Shown here: positions 37,025-46,780 of the stretch, in pieces | How positions within the stretch are numbered: position 1 is the first letter of the stretch | Layout: every line of letters begins with the position of its first letter | NCBI RefSeq assembly: GCF_002093745.1 | Contig: NZ_MTSB01000010.1 | Location: 62,001-126,000 of the forward strand | Direction: 5' to 3' | Length of the DNA: 64,000 bases | DNA from: Pseudomonas graminis | GTDB taxonomy: Bacteria > Pseudomonadota > Gammaproteobacteria > Pseudomonadales > Pseudomonadaceae | The notes under the pieces: model-generated | The model's database searches: none | What the model was told of the DNA's origin: nothing | What the model saw: only the letters and a program-made list of their open reading frames with translations | Program-made: the position numbers and the translations under genes

Positions 37025-38278
37025 ATGTTCAGCAAGCAAGACCAGATCCAGGGTTATGACGACGCACTGATGTCGGCGATGAACGCCGAAGAGCAGCGTC
37101 AGGAAGACCATATCGAGCTGATCGCCTCGGAGAACTACACCAGCAAACGCGTGATGCAGGCCCAGGGCAGCGGCCTGACCAACAAGTACGCCGAGGGCTA
37201 TCCGGGCAAGCGTTATTACGGCGGCTGCGAGCATGTCGACAAGGTCGAGCAACTGGCCATCGAACGTGCCAAACAGTTGTTCGGTGCCGACTACGCCAAC
37301 GTCCAGCCACACTCCGGCAGCCAGGCCAACGCCGCTGTCTATCTGGCGCTGCTTCAGGCTGGCGATACCGTGCTGGGCATGAGCCTGGCCCACGGCGGCC
37401 ATCTGACACACGGTGCCAAGGTCAGCTTTTCCGGCAAGCTGTACAACGCTGTGCAGTACGGTATCGACACCACCACCGGGCTGATCGATTACGACGAGGT
37501 CGAGCGTATCGCCGTCGAATGTCAGCCGAAAATGATCATTGCCGGGTTTTCGGCCTATTCCAAGACCCTGGACTTCCCGCGCTTTCGGGAAATCGCCGAC
37601 AAGGTAGGGGCTTACCTGTTCGTCGACATGGCCCACGTCGCGGGGTTGGTTGCGGCTGGCCTTTACCCGAACCCGCTGCCCTACGCCGACGTGGTCACCA
37701 CCACCACGCACAAGACCCTGCGCGGCCCACGCGGCGGCCTGATTCTGGCCAAAGCCAACGAAGAGCTTGAAAAGAAATTCAACTCCGCCGTTTTCCCCGG
37801 CGGTCAGGGCGGCCCGCTGATGCACGTCATCGCCGCCAAGGCGGTGTGCTTCAAGGAAGCGATGGAGCCTGGCTTCAAAGCCTACCAACAACAAGTGATC
37901 GACAACGCGCAAGCAATGGCGCAGGTGTTTATCGACCGTGGCTTCGACGTGGTCTCCGGTGGCACCGACAACCACCTGTTTCTGGTCAGCCTGATCCGCC
38001 AGGGCCTGACCGGCAAGGACGCCGACGCCGCGCTGGGCCGTGCGCACATCACCGTCAACAAGAATTCGGTGCCTAATGATCCGCAATCACCGTTCGTGAC
38101 ATCCGGCCTGCGTATCGGCACACCGGCCGTGACCACGCGCGGTTTCAAGGAGACCCAGTGCATCGCGCTGGCAGGCTGGATTTGCGACATTCTCGACAGT
38201 CTCGGCGATGCCGATGTCGAGGCCAACGTCGCCAGTCATGTCGCCACCCTGTGCGCCGATTTCCCGGTCTATCGCTGA
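37025..38278 (+). CDS. glyA: Serine hydroxymethyltransferase
   Basis: 417 residues. PLP enzyme interconverting serine and glycine with tetrahydrofolate. PLP lysine in [19 protein letters not shown]-site segments [11 protein letters not shown] and [11 protein letters not shown] are present. First gene of glyA-soxBDAG-purU-fdhA, the order known from P. aeruginosa glyA1 (PA5415 onward). Its role here is to combine glycine and methylene-THF released by sarcosine oxidase into serine. Another housekeeping glyA probably exists elsewhere. Confidence 0.95.
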   Translation: MFSKQDQIQGYDDALMSAMNAEEQRQEDHIELIASENYTSKRVMQAQGSGLTNKYAEGYPGKRYYGGCEHVDKVEQLAIERAKQLFGADYANVQPHSGSQANAAVYLALLQAGDTVLGMSLAHGGHLTHGAKVSFSGKLYNAVQYGIDTTTGLIDYDEVERIAVECQPKMIIAGFSAYSKTLDFPRFREIADKVGAYLFVDMAHVAGLVAAGLYPNPLPYADVVTTTTHKTLRGPRGGLILAKANEELEKKFNSAVFPGGQGGPLMHVIAAKAVCFKEAMEPGFKAYQQQVIDNAQAMAQVFIDRGFDVVSGGTDNHLFLVSLIRQGLTGKDADAALGRAHITVNKNSVPNDPQSPFVTSGLRIGTPAVTTRGFKETQCIALAGWICDILDSLGDADVEANVASHVATLCADFPVYR

Positions 38279-38295
38279 GTCAGGAGTAGCCTCAC

Positions 38296-39546
38296 ATGCA
38301 GCATTACTCAGGCTTCGGCCTTCTCAAGCATTCCCTCAGCCATCACGAAAACTGGCAGCGCATGTGGCGCACGCCAACGCCGAAGAAGGTCTATGACGTC
38401 GTGATCGTCGGCGGTGGGGGCCACGGGCTGGCGACCGCTTATTACCTGGCCAAGGAACACGGCATCACCAATGTGGCGGTGGTCGAAAAAGGCTGGCTGG
38501 GCGGCGGCAACACCGCTCGCAACACGACCATCGTGCGCTCCAATTACCTGTGGGACGAGTCTGCGCACCTTTACGAACACGCCATGAAACTGTGGGAAGG
38601 CCTGTCTCAGGACCTGAATTACAACGTCATGTTTTCCCAGCGCGGCGTGTACAACCTGTGCCACACCCTGCAGGACATGCGTGACTCGGAACGCCGTGTC
38701 AGCGCCAACCGTCTGAATGGCGTGGACGGCGAGTTGCTCAATGGCAAGCAGGTCGCGGACGAAATCCCGTACCTGGATTGCTCGAAAAACACCCGCTATC
38801 CGATTATCGGCGCGACCGTTCAACGGCGTGGCGGCGTGGCCCGTCACGACGCCGTGGCCTGGGGCTTCGCACGTGCTGCCGACGCCTTGGGCGTCGACCT
38901 GATCCAGCAGACCGAAGTCATCGGTTTTCGCAAGGAAAACGGCGTGTGCATCGGCGTCGAAACCAACAAGGGTTTCATTGGTGCCAAACGGGTTGGCGTT
39001 GTAACAGCCGGTAATTCCGGGCACATGGCCAAACTCGCCGGCTTTCGTCTGCCGATTGAATCACACCCCTTGCAGGCGCTGGTCTCCGAGCCGATCAAGC
39101 CGATTATCGACAGCGTCATCATGTCCAACGCCGTACACGGCTACATCAGCCAGTCCGACAAGGGCGACCTGGTGATCGGGGCCGGTATCGACAGCTGGGT
39201 CGGTTACGGCCAGCGCGGCTCGTACCCGGTGATCGAACACACCATTCAGGCCATCGTCGAGATGTTCCCGGTGCTGTCCCGCGTGCGCATGAACCGCCAA
39301 TGGGGCGGCATCGTCGACACCACGCCGGATGCCTGCCCGATCATCTCCAAGACACCGGTGCCGAACATGTTTTTCAACTGCGGCTGGGGCACCGGTGGCT
39401 TCAAGGCCACGCCTGGCTCGGGCAACGTGTTTGCCGCCAGCCTCGCCAAAGGCGAAATGCACCCGCTGGCCAAGCCATTCTCCATCGACCGTTTCCATAA
39501 CGGCGCGCTCATCGACGAACACGGCGCTGCGGCCGTGGCCCACTAA
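38296..39546 (+). CDS. soxB: Sarcosine oxidase beta subunit
   Basis: 416 residues, the FAD/FMN-binding catalytic subunit of heterotetrameric sarcosine oxidase. Dinucleotide-binding motif [22 protein letters not shown], and [14 protein letters not shown] containing the His expected to hold FMN covalently. The C-terminal [13 protein letters not shown] is typical of the DAO superfamily. Starts 17 bp after glyA. Confidence 0.95.
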   Translation: MQHYSGFGLLKHSLSHHENWQRMWRTPTPKKVYDVVIVGGGGHGLATAYYLAKEHGITNVAVVEKGWLGGGNTARNTTIVRSNYLWDESAHLYEHAMKLWEGLSQDLNYNVMFSQRGVYNLCHTLQDMRDSERRVSANRLNGVDGELLNGKQVADEIPYLDCSKNTRYPIIGATVQRRGGVARHDAVAWGFARAADALGVDLIQQTEVIGFRKENGVCIGVETNKGFIGAKRVGVVTAGNSGHMAKLAGFRLPIESHPLQALVSEPIKPIIDSVIMSNAVHGYISQSDKGDLVIGAGIDSWVGYGQRGSYPVIEHTIQAIVEMFPVLSRVRMNRQWGGIVDTTPDACPIISKTPVPNMFFNCGWGTGGFKATPGSGNVFAASLAKGEMHPLAKPFSIDRFHNGALIDEHGAAAVAH

Positions 39547-39561
39547 CAGGAGAACCCGACC

Positions 39562-39858
39562 ATGCTGTATATCTTCTGTCCTCACTGTGGCGAACTGCGC
39601 TCCGAAGAGGAATTCCACCCGTCCGGCCAGGCGCACATTCCGCGCCCGCTGGACCCCACTGCGTGTACCGATGAGCAATGGGGCGACTACATGTTCTTCC
39701 GCGACAACCCGCGTGGTTTGCACCATGAACTGTGGATTCACGCCGCCGGTTGCCGGCAGTACTTCAACATGACGCGTAACACTGTGACCTACGAGATTCT
39801 CGAAACCTATCCGATTGGTGCGAAGCCGCAGTTCACGGACCAGGGAGACAAGGCATGA
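39562..39858 (+). CDS. soxD: Sarcosine oxidase delta subunit
   Basis: 98 residues. Zinc-binding subunit of the heterotetramer with ligands in CPHC (residues 6 and 9) and HAAGC (His60, Cys64). Sits between soxB and soxA and overlaps soxA by 4 bp. Confidence 0.95.
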   Translation: MLYIFCPHCGELRSEEEFHPSGQAHIPRPLDPTACTDEQWGDYMFFRDNPRGLHHELWIHAAGCRQYFNMTRNTVTYEILETYPIGAKPQFTDQGDKA

Positions 39859-42800
39859 GCCAGACCCATCGTTTGCCCAACGGCGGCCGCATCAACCGCA
39901 GCAAGGTGATCAATTTCACTTTCAACGGCCAGACCTATCAGGGCTTTGAAGGCGACTCGCTGGCGTCCGCGCTGCTGGCCAATGGCGTCGCCATCATTGG
40001 TCGCAGTTTCAAGTACTCCCGGCCACGCGGCATTTTTGCGGCAGGCTCGGAAGAGCCGAATGCCGTGTTGCAGATCGGCGCGACCGAAGCGACGCAGATC
40101 CCCAACGTGCGTGCCACCCAGCAAGCGCTGTATTCCGGACTGGTAGCGACCAGCACCAATGGCTGGCCGAGTGTGAACACCGACCTGATGGGCATTCTGG
40201 GCAAGGTCGGCGGCAAGCTGATGCCGCCGGGTTTCTACTACAAAACCTTCATGTACCCGCAATCGTTCTGGATGACTTACGAGAAGTACATCCGCAAGGC
40301 CGCGGGCCTCGGCCGCTCTCCGACCGAGAACGATCCGGACAGCTACGACGCGATGAATCAGCACTGTGACGTGCTGATTGTCGGCGCGGGTCCTGCCGGT
40401 CTGGCCGCCGCGCTGGCTGCGGGCCGCAGCGGTGCCCGAGTGATCGTCGCCGACGAACAGGAAGAATTCGGCGGCAGTCTGCTCGACAGCCGTGAAAGCC
40501 TGGATGGCAAACCCGCGGCTGAATGGGTCACCAGCGTGGTGGCCGAACTGAAAAGCCTGCGCAACGTAACCTTGCTGCCTCGCGCGACAGTCAACGGCTA
40601 CCACGACCACAATTTCCTGACCATTCACGAGCGCCTGACCGATCACCTCGGCGACCGCGCGCCCATCGGCATGGTTCGCCAGCGCATGCATCGCGTGCGC
40701 GCCAAACGTGTGGTGCTGGCCGCCGGTACTCACGAGCGTCCGCTGGTCTACGGCAACAACGATGTGCCGGGCAACATGCTGGCCGGTGCAGTGTCGACGT
40801 ACGTGCGTCGTTACGGTGTCGCGCCGGGCAAAAAACTCGTGTTGTCCACCAACAACGACCACGCCTACCGCGTCGCACTGGACTGGCTCGACGCCAGCCT
40901 GCACGTGGTCGCCATTGCCGATGCACGACACAACCCGCGCGGTCCGCTGGTGGAAGAAGCTCGCGCCAAAGGCATTCGCATCTTGACCGGCAGCGCGGTC
41001 ATCGAGGCGCGTGGCAGTAAACACGTAACCGCTGCGCGCGTTGCCGCCATCGACGTCAAGGCACACAGCGTCACCAGCCCGGGCGAGTGGCTCGAGTGCG
41101 GCCTGGTTGCCAGCTCCGGCGGTTACAGCCCGATTGTGCATCTGGCCTCGCACCTGGGCGGCAAACCCGTCTGGCGTGAAGACATCCTCGGTTTCGTGCC
41201 GGGCGAAGCGCCGCAGAAACGTATCTGTGTCGGTGGCGTGAACGGCGTCTACAGTCTGGCCGACAGCCTGGCCGATGGCTTCGAAGGTGGCGTACGTGCT
41301 GCCAGTGAAGCCGGCTTCAAGATTGTCGAAGGCGTGATGCCCAAAGCCCTCAGCCGTGCGGAAGAACCGACCCTGGCGCTGTTCCAGGTGCCGCATGAAA
41401 AAGGCACTGCACGCGCGCCCAAGCAATTCGTCGATTTCCAGAACGACGTGACCGCCGCGGCCATCGAACTCGCGACCCGTGAGGGCTTCGAGTCGGTCGA
41501 ACACGTCAAGCGCTACACCGCGCTGGGCTTTGGCACCGATCAGGGCAAGCTGGGCAACGTCAACGGTCTGGCCATTGCCGCCCGCTCGCTGAACGTGTCG
41601 ATCCCGGACATGGGCACCACCATGTTCCGCCCCAACTACACGCCAGTGACTTTCGGCGCGATTGCCGGGCGGCACTGCAAACACATTTTCGAGCCGGTGC
41701 GCTTCACCGCCCTGCACGCTTGGCACATCAAGAACGGTGCCGAGTTCGAAGACGTCGGCCAGTGGAAGCGGCCGTGGTACTTCCCGAAAAACGGCGAGGA
41801 CCTGCCTGCCGCCGTAGCCCGTGAATGCAAGGCAGTCCGCGACAGTGTCGGCCTGCTGGACGCCTCGACCCTGGGCAAGATCGACATTCAGGGCCCGGAC
41901 GCGCGTGAGTTCCTCAACCGGATCTACACCAACGCCTGGACCAAGCTGGACGTGGGCAAGGCGCGCTATGGCCTGATGTGCAAGGAAGACGGCATGGTCT
42001 TCGATGACGGCGTAACGGCCTGCCTCGCCGACAATCACTTCCTGATGACCACCACCACGGGCGGCGCTGCGCGGGTCCTGCAATGGCTGGAAATCTATCA
42101 GCAGACCGAATGGCCTGACCTGAAAGTGTACTTCACATCAGTGACCGATCACTGGGCGACCCTGACGCTGTCCGGCCCCAACAGCCGCAAGCTGCTCAGC
42201 GAAGTGACCGATATCGACCTGGGCCGCGAGGCCTTTCCGTTCATGACCTGGAAAGAGGGTCTGGTCGCCGGCGTGCCTGCTCGGGTGTTCCGTATCTCGT
42301 TTACCGGCGAGCTGTCCTACGAGGTCAACATTCAGGCCGATTACGCGATGGGCGTCCTGGAAAAGATCGCCGAGGCTGGCAAGCCGTACAACCTGACGCC
42401 TTACGGCACCGAAACCATGCACGTATTGCGCGCCGAAAAGGGCTTCATCATCGTCGGTCAGGACACCGACGGCTCGATGACTCCGGACGATCTGAACATG
42501 GGCTGGTGTGTCGGGCGGACCAAGCCATTCTCGTGGATCGGCTGGCGCGGCATGAACCGCGAAGATTGCGTCAGGGAACAGCGCAAGCAACTGGTCGGCC
42601 TCAAACCCGTGAACCCGACCCAGTGGCTGCCGGAAGGTGCGCAACTGGTGTTCGACACCCAACAGGCCATCCCGATGAACATGGTCGGCCACGTGACTTC
42701 CAGCTACGCGCACAACTCGCTGGGCTATTCGTTCGCGATGGGTGTGGTCAAAGGCGGCCTGAATCGTATGGGCGAGCGGGTGTTCGCGCCCTTGGCAGAC

Positions 42801-42875
42801 GGCAGCGTGATCGAAGCCGAGATCGTCTCGTCGGTGTTCTTCGACCCGAAAGGCGAGCAGCAGAATGTCGAGTAA
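39855..42875 (+). CDS. soxA: Sarcosine oxidase alpha subunit
   Basis: 1006 residues: N-terminal 2Fe-2S ferredoxin-like fold without cluster, NAD-binding Rossmann module (VLIVGAGPAGLAAALAAGRSG near 170), and from about residue 600 a glycine-cleavage T-like domain that binds THF (FRPNYTPVTFGAIAGRHC then a GcvT segment with YGTETMHVLRAEKGFI). It takes the methylene product from the beta-subunit active site to form methylene-THF. Full length with all segments intact. Confidence 0.96.
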   Translation: MSQTHRLPNGGRINRSKVINFTFNGQTYQGFEGDSLASALLANGVAIIGRSFKYSRPRGIFAAGSEEPNAVLQIGATEATQIPNVRATQQALYSGLVATSTNGWPSVNTDLMGILGKVGGKLMPPGFYYKTFMYPQSFWMTYEKYIRKAAGLGRSPTENDPDSYDAMNQHCDVLIVGAGPAGLAAALAAGRSGARVIVADEQEEFGGSLLDSRESLDGKPAAEWVTSVVAELKSLRNVTLLPRATVNGYHDHNFLTIHERLTDHLGDRAPIGMVRQRMHRVRAKRVVLAAGTHERPLVYGNNDVPGNMLAGAVSTYVRRYGVAPGKKLVLSTNNDHAYRVALDWLDASLHVVAIADARHNPRGPLVEEARAKGIRILTGSAVIEARGSKHVTAARVAAIDVKAHSVTSPGEWLECGLVASSGGYSPIVHLASHLGGKPVWREDILGFVPGEAPQKRICVGGVNGVYSLADSLADGFEGGVRAASEAGFKIVEGVMPKALSRAEEPTLALFQVPHEKGTARAPKQFVDFQNDVTAAAIELATREGFESVEHVKRYTALGFGTDQGKLGNVNGLAIAARSLNVSIPDMGTTMFRPNYTPVTFGAIAGRHCKHIFEPVRFTALHAWHIKNGAEFEDVGQWKRPWYFPKNGEDLPAAVARECKAVRDSVGLLDASTLGKIDIQGPDAREFLNRIYTNAWTKLDVGKARYGLMCKEDGMVFDDGVTACLADNHFLMTTTTGGAARVLQWLEIYQQTEWPDLKVYFTSVTDHWATLTLSGPNSRKLLSEVTDIDLGREAFPFMTWKEGLVAGVPARVFRISFTGELSYEVNIQADYAMGVLEKIAEAGKPYNLTPYGTETMHVLRAEKGFIIVGQDTDGSMTPDDLNMGWCVGRTKPFSWIGWRGMNREDCVREQRKQLVGLKPVNPTQWLPEGAQLVFDTQQAIPMNMVGHVTSSYAHNSLGYSFAMGVVKGGLNRMGERVFAPLADGSVIEAEIVSSVFFDPKGEQQNVE

Positions 42876-42926
42876 AACACGGTGCGCCGATCAGCAGCAG
42901 CAAACAGCATTCAAGGCAGGTGACTC

Positions 42927-43559
42927 ATGACCACAGCGAACGTTTACCAGCAGCGCCCGACTACCGATGTCAAAGCCGAGTCGCCGCTGTTTCATGCACG
43001 CCTCGACAGCCTGATCGGCAAAGGCCGCGCCAGCCCGGGTGTGTTCCTGCGCGAGAAGAAACTGCTGGGCCATCTCACGATTCGGGGCGATGCCCACGAC
43101 CAGGGCTTCGCCACTGGCGTACACAAGGCGCTCGGCATGGAACTGCCAGCAGCGCTGACGCTGGTCAGCAGCGGCGACAGTTCGCTGCAATGGCTTGGCC
43201 CGGACGAGTGGTTACTGATCGTGCCGAGCGGCGAAGAGCTTGCGGCAGAACAGAAGCTGCGCGAAGCGTTGGCCGGGCTGCACATTTCCATTGTCAATGT
43301 CAGCGGTGGCCAGTCGATCCTTGAGCTGACCGGCCCCAAGGTACGTCAGGTACTGATGAAGTCCACCAGCTACGACGTACACCCGGACAATTTTCCGGTG
43401 GGCAAGGCGGTCGGTACGGTGTTCGCCAAATCCCAACTGGTGATCCGCCGGACCGGTGAAGAAACCTGGGAGCTGCTGATCCGCCGCAGCTTTGCTGATT
43501 ACTGGTGGCTGTGGCTGCAGGACGCGAGCGCCGAGTACGGACTGAGCATTCAGGCGTGA
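42927..43559 (+). CDS. soxG: Sarcosine oxidase gamma subunit
   Basis: 210 residues of the SoxG family, structurally related to the folate-binding domain (SSLQWLGPDEWLLIVP, SVVNVSGGQSILELTGP-like segment, RRSFADYWWLWL). Intact here; its last 40-50 bp were also copied into the repeat array downstream (44314-44363). Confidence 0.93.
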   Translation: MTTANVYQQRPTTDVKAESPLFHARLDSLIGKGRASPGVFLREKKLLGHLTIRGDAHDQGFATGVHKALGMELPAALTLVSSGDSSLQWLGPDEWLLIVPSGEELAAEQKLREALAGLHISIVNVSGGQSILELTGPKVRQVLMKSTSYDVHPDNFPVGKAVGTVFAKSQLVIRRTGEETWELLIRRSFADYWWLWLQDASAEYGLSIQA

Positions 43560-44584
43560 GGAGCCCGGAACCGGGGCTGAAACCACAGCGTCAGTCCCAA
43601 TGAAAACTCTTGTGGAGGTGAGTTTACTCACGAAATGGCCTGTACCGCCGCCAAAAATGGGGCGTCTGGACCAGCGTCTTCGTGAGCAAGCTCACTCCCA
43701 CAGAATACTGCGCACCCACAAGATTTGTGTGTAACGCGAAGCACTGGCACAAGAGTCAGCCGGATCTGTGGATAACGAACATCAAGGCGTGAAGAGCCCG
43801 GAACTGGGGCTGAAACCACAGCGTCAGTTCCAATGAAGACTCTTGTGGGAGTGAGCTTGCTCACGAAATGGCCAGTACCGCCGCCAAAAATGGGGCGTCT
43901 GGACCAGCGTCTTCGTGAGCAAGCTCACTCCCACAGAATACTGCGCACCCACAAGATTTGTGTGTAACGCGAAGCGCTGGCACAAGAGTCAGCCGGATCT
44001 GTGGATAACGAACATTCAGGCGTGAGGAGCCCGGAACCGGGGCGGAGACCACAGCGTCAGTCCCAATGAAGACTCTTGTGGGAGTGAGCTTGCTCACGAA
44101 ATGGCCAGTACCGCCCGCGAAAATGGGGCGTCTGGACCAGCGTCTTCGTGAGCAAGCTCACTCCCACAGAATACTGCGCACCCACAAGATTTGTGTGTAA
44201 CGCGAAGCACTGGCACAAGAATCAGCCGGATCTGTGGATAACGAACATTCAGGAGCAATGATTTAATGAGCCCCGCGCCCGACACATGGATTTTGACCGC
44301 CGACTGCCCCAGCGTGGCTGCAGGACGCGAGCGCCGAATACGGACTGAGCATTCAGGCGTGAGGAGCCCGGAACTGGGGCTGAAACCACAGCGTCAGTCC
44401 CAATGAAGACTCTTGTGGGAGTGAGCTTGCTCACGAAATGGCCAGTACCGCCCGCGAAAATGGGGCGTCTGGACCATCGTCTTCGTGAGCAAGCTCACTC
44501 CCACAGGATTTGTGGGTAACGCGGAGCACTGGCACAAGAGTCAGCCGGATCTGTGGATAACGAACATTCAGGAGCACTGATTTA
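43560..44584 (+). repeat. Tandem repeat array between soxG and purU (four units)
   Basis: Four head-to-tail copies of the soxG-purU spacer, starting at 43561, 43794, 44027 and 44364. Units 1 and 2 are exactly 233 bp; unit 3 is 337 bp because it ends with the purU start and the soxG end; unit 4 is about 220 bp with an 18-bp loss. Each holds a REPIN (TGTGGGAGTGAGCTTGCTCA near one end and its complement near the other) and a perfect DnaA box. Unit junctions coincide with CATTCAGG, an 8-mer present both at the soxG end and upstream of purU. Copies differ by a few substitutions, so the array is not brand new. Confidence 0.95.
44266..44406 (+). pseudogene. Chimeric purU-start/soxG-end fragment
   Basis: An ATG with the same upstream sequence as purU (AGGAGC, then ATTTA) opens a 46-codon frame. 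Codons 1-17 copy the purU start with one change (Arg3 to Pro), and from codon 17 the DNA is the soxG 3' end in another frame, ending at TGA 44404-44406. The join shares GTG with both parents. It may be translated as a short nonsense peptide or act as a decoy start; no function is claimed. Confidence 0.85.
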
Positions 44585-45442
44585 ATGAGCCGCGCGCCCG
44601 ACACATGGATTTTGACCGCCGACTGCCCCAGCGTGCTGGGCACGGTAGATGCGGTGACCCGCTTTCTGTTCGAGCAGGGCTGCTACGTCACAGAGCATCA
44701 CTCGTTCGATGATCGCCTGTCAGGCCGTTTTTTCATTCGCGTGGAATTTCGTCAGCCGGAGGCGTTTGACGAACAGGCATTCAAGGCCGGATTAAGCGAA
44801 CGGGGCGAAGCGTTCGGCATGATCTTCGAGCTGACAGCGCCCAACTACCGGCCAAAAGTGGTGATCATGGTGTCGAAGGCCGATCACTGCCTCAACGACC
44901 TGCTCTATCGTCAGCGCATCAATCAGCTGTCGATGGACGTGGTCGCCGTCGTGTCCAATCACCCCGACCTCGAGCCGCTGGCTGGCTGGCACGGCATTCC
45001 GTACTACCATTTCCCCCTGAACCCGGCCGACAAGCCTGCGCAGGAAGCCAAGGTCTGGCAAGTGATCGAAGAGTCCGGTGCAGAACTGGTGATTCTCGCC
45101 CGCTACATGCAGGTGCTGTCGCCGGCGCTGTGCCGCAAGCTGGATGGCAAGGCGATCAATATCCATCACTCCTTGCTGCCCGGTTTCAAAGGCGCCAAAC
45201 CGTACCATCAGGCGTACGACAAAGGCGTGAAACTGGTGGGTGCCACCGCGCATTACATCAACAACGATCTGGACGAAGGTCCGATCATCGCCCAAGGCGT
45301 GGAAGTGGTCGATCACAGCCATTACCCCGAAGACCTGATTGCCAAGGGTCGAGACATCGAGGGGCTGACGCTGGCCCGCGCGGTGGGCTATCACATCGAA
45401 CGACGGGTGTTTCTCAACGCCAACAGGACGGTGGTGCTATAG
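44585..45442 (+). CDS. purU: Formyltetrahydrofolate deformylase
   Basis: 285 residues: N-terminal ACT domain (WILTADCPSVLGTVDAVTRFL) and C-terminal formyltransferase domain with HHSLLPGFKGAKPYHQAY and the catalytic Asp region DLDEGPIIAQG. Releases formate from 10-formyl-THF, regenerating THF for sarcosine oxidase. In this cluster it disposes of C1 units. Separated from soxG by the 1-kb repeat array, which may weaken co-transcription. Confidence 0.94.
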   Translation: MSRAPDTWILTADCPSVLGTVDAVTRFLFEQGCYVTEHHSFDDRLSGRFFIRVEFRQPEAFDEQAFKAGLSERGEAFGMIFELTAPNYRPKVVIMVSKADHCLNDLLYRQRINQLSMDVVAVVSNHPDLEPLAGWHGIPYYHFPLNPADKPAQEAKVWQVIEESGAELVILARYMQVLSPALCRKLDGKAINIHHSLLPGFKGAKPYHQAYDKGVKLVGATAHYINNDLDEGPIIAQGVEVVDHSHYPEDLIAKGRDIEGLTLARAVGYHIERRVFLNANRTVVL

Positions 45443-45531
45443 GCGCAAGCTGCAAGCGACGCGTTTTTCTTGCCGCTCGGAGCGTGCAACTGTTTCTCTT
45501 TCTACAACACAATAAAAGCGAGGCGACATGT

Positions 45532-46731
45532 ATGTCTGGTAATCGCGGTGTAGTTTATCTCGGCGCTGGCAAGGTCGAAGTACAATCCATTCCATTCCCC
45601 AAAATGGAAGACCCACGCGGCAAGCGCATCGAACACGGTGTCATCCTGCGCGTGGTCTCCACCAATATCTGCGGCTCTGATCAGCACATGGTGCGCGGCC
45701 GTACGACAGCACAAACCGGGCTGGTACTGGGTCATGAAATCACCGGCGAAGTACTGGAAGCCGGTCGCGACGTGGAACACCTCAAAGTAGGTGATCTGGT
45801 ATCGGTGCCATTCAACGTGGCGTGCGGCCGATGCCGCAGTTGCAAGGAGCAAAACACCGGCGTCTGCCTGACGGTCAACCCTGCCCGCCCCGGCGGCGCT
45901 TACGGTTATGTCGACATGGGCGACTGGGTCGGCGGCCAGGCCGAATACGTGCTGGTGCCCTACGCGGACTTCAACCTGCTCAAACTGCCTGACCGCGACG
46001 CGGCAATGGAGAAGATACGCGACCTGACTTGCCTGTCCGACATTCTGCCCACCGGCTATCACGGTGCGGTGACGGCAGGCGTTGGTCCTGGCAGCACGGT
46101 CTACGTTGCGGGTGCAGGTCCGGTCGGCCTCGCCGCGGCGGCTTCGGCACGCTTGCTGGGTGCAGCGGTGGTGATCGTCGGCGACGTCAACCCGACGCGT
46201 CTGGTTCACGCCAAGGCCCAAGGCTTCGAAATTGCCGACCTGTCCCAGGACACGCCACTGCATGAACAGATCGCTGCGCTGCTCGGCGAACCGGAAGTGG
46301 ATTGCGCCATCGACGCGGTAGGCTTTGAGGCTCGCGGTCACGGCCATGCCGGTGCGCAGGCCGAAGCACCCGCCACCGTTCTCAACTCGTTGATGGGCGT
46401 AGTGCGCGTCGCAGGCAAGATCGGCATCCCCGGCCTGTACGTCACCGAAGACCCGGGCGCCGTGGACGCCGCGGCAAAAATGGGCAGCCTGAGCATTCGC
46501 TTCGGCTTGGGCTGGGCCAAATCCCACAGCTTCCACACCGGCCAGACCCCGGTCATGAAATACAACCGCCAGCTGATGCAGGCGATCATGTGGGACCGCA
46601 TCAAGATCGCCGACATAGTGGGTGTCGAGGTGATCAGCCTGGATGAGGCTCCGCGGGGTTATGGCGAGTTTGATTCGGGCGTGCCGAAAAAGTTTGTGAT
46701 TGATCCGCATGGGTTGTTTGGCGAGGTTTAG
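45532..46731 (+). CDS. fdhA: Glutathione-independent formaldehyde dehydrogenase
   Basis: 399 residues, zinc-dependent MDR dehydrogenase that oxidises formaldehyde to formate with tightly bound NAD. Catalytic zinc site NICGSDQHMV and GHEITGEV; structural zinc cysteines in CGRCRSCKEQNTGVC; Rossmann motif VAGAGPVGLAAAA. Last gene of the cluster, it detoxifies formaldehyde released by sarcosine and dimethylglycine oxidation. The ATG at 45532 sits just after an out-of-frame ATG; the SD is GCGAGG. Confidence 0.95.
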   Translation: MSGNRGVVYLGAGKVEVQSIPFPKMEDPRGKRIEHGVILRVVSTNICGSDQHMVRGRTTAQTGLVLGHEITGEVLEAGRDVEHLKVGDLVSVPFNVACGRCRSCKEQNTGVCLTVNPARPGGAYGYVDMGDWVGGQAEYVLVPYADFNLLKLPDRDAAMEKIRDLTCLSDILPTGYHGAVTAGVGPGSTVYVAGAGPVGLAAAASARLLGAAVVIVGDVNPTRLVHAKAQGFEIADLSQDTPLHEQIAALLGEPEVDCAIDAVGFEARGHGHAGAQAEAPATVLNSLMGVVRVAGKIGIPGLYVTEDPGAVDAAAKMGSLSIRFGLGWAKSHSFHTGQTPVMKYNRQLMQAIMWDRIKIADIVGVEVISLDEAPRGYGEFDSGVPKKFVIDPHGLFGEV

Positions 46732-46780
46732 ATTCATCCAACCGATCAACCTTATACTTAATTATTAAGTTCTATCGATA

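Noticed and set aside
39807..42083. 758-codon open frame opposite soxA
   Set aside because: Antisense shadow of soxA caused by high GC and codon bias; no recognisable domain.
44266..44406. Chimeric purU-soxG frame as a real gene
   Set aside because: It is a by-product of duplication, out of frame after codon 17; kept only as a pseudogene fragment.
43560..44584. CRISPR-like array
   Set aside because: Units are over 200 bp, contain REPINs and gene ends, and lack short repeat/unique spacer alternation.
43628..44643. Series of 60-80 codon minus-strand frames in the repeat array
   Set aside because: They are repeated copies of one spacer read in reverse and have no independent support as genes.
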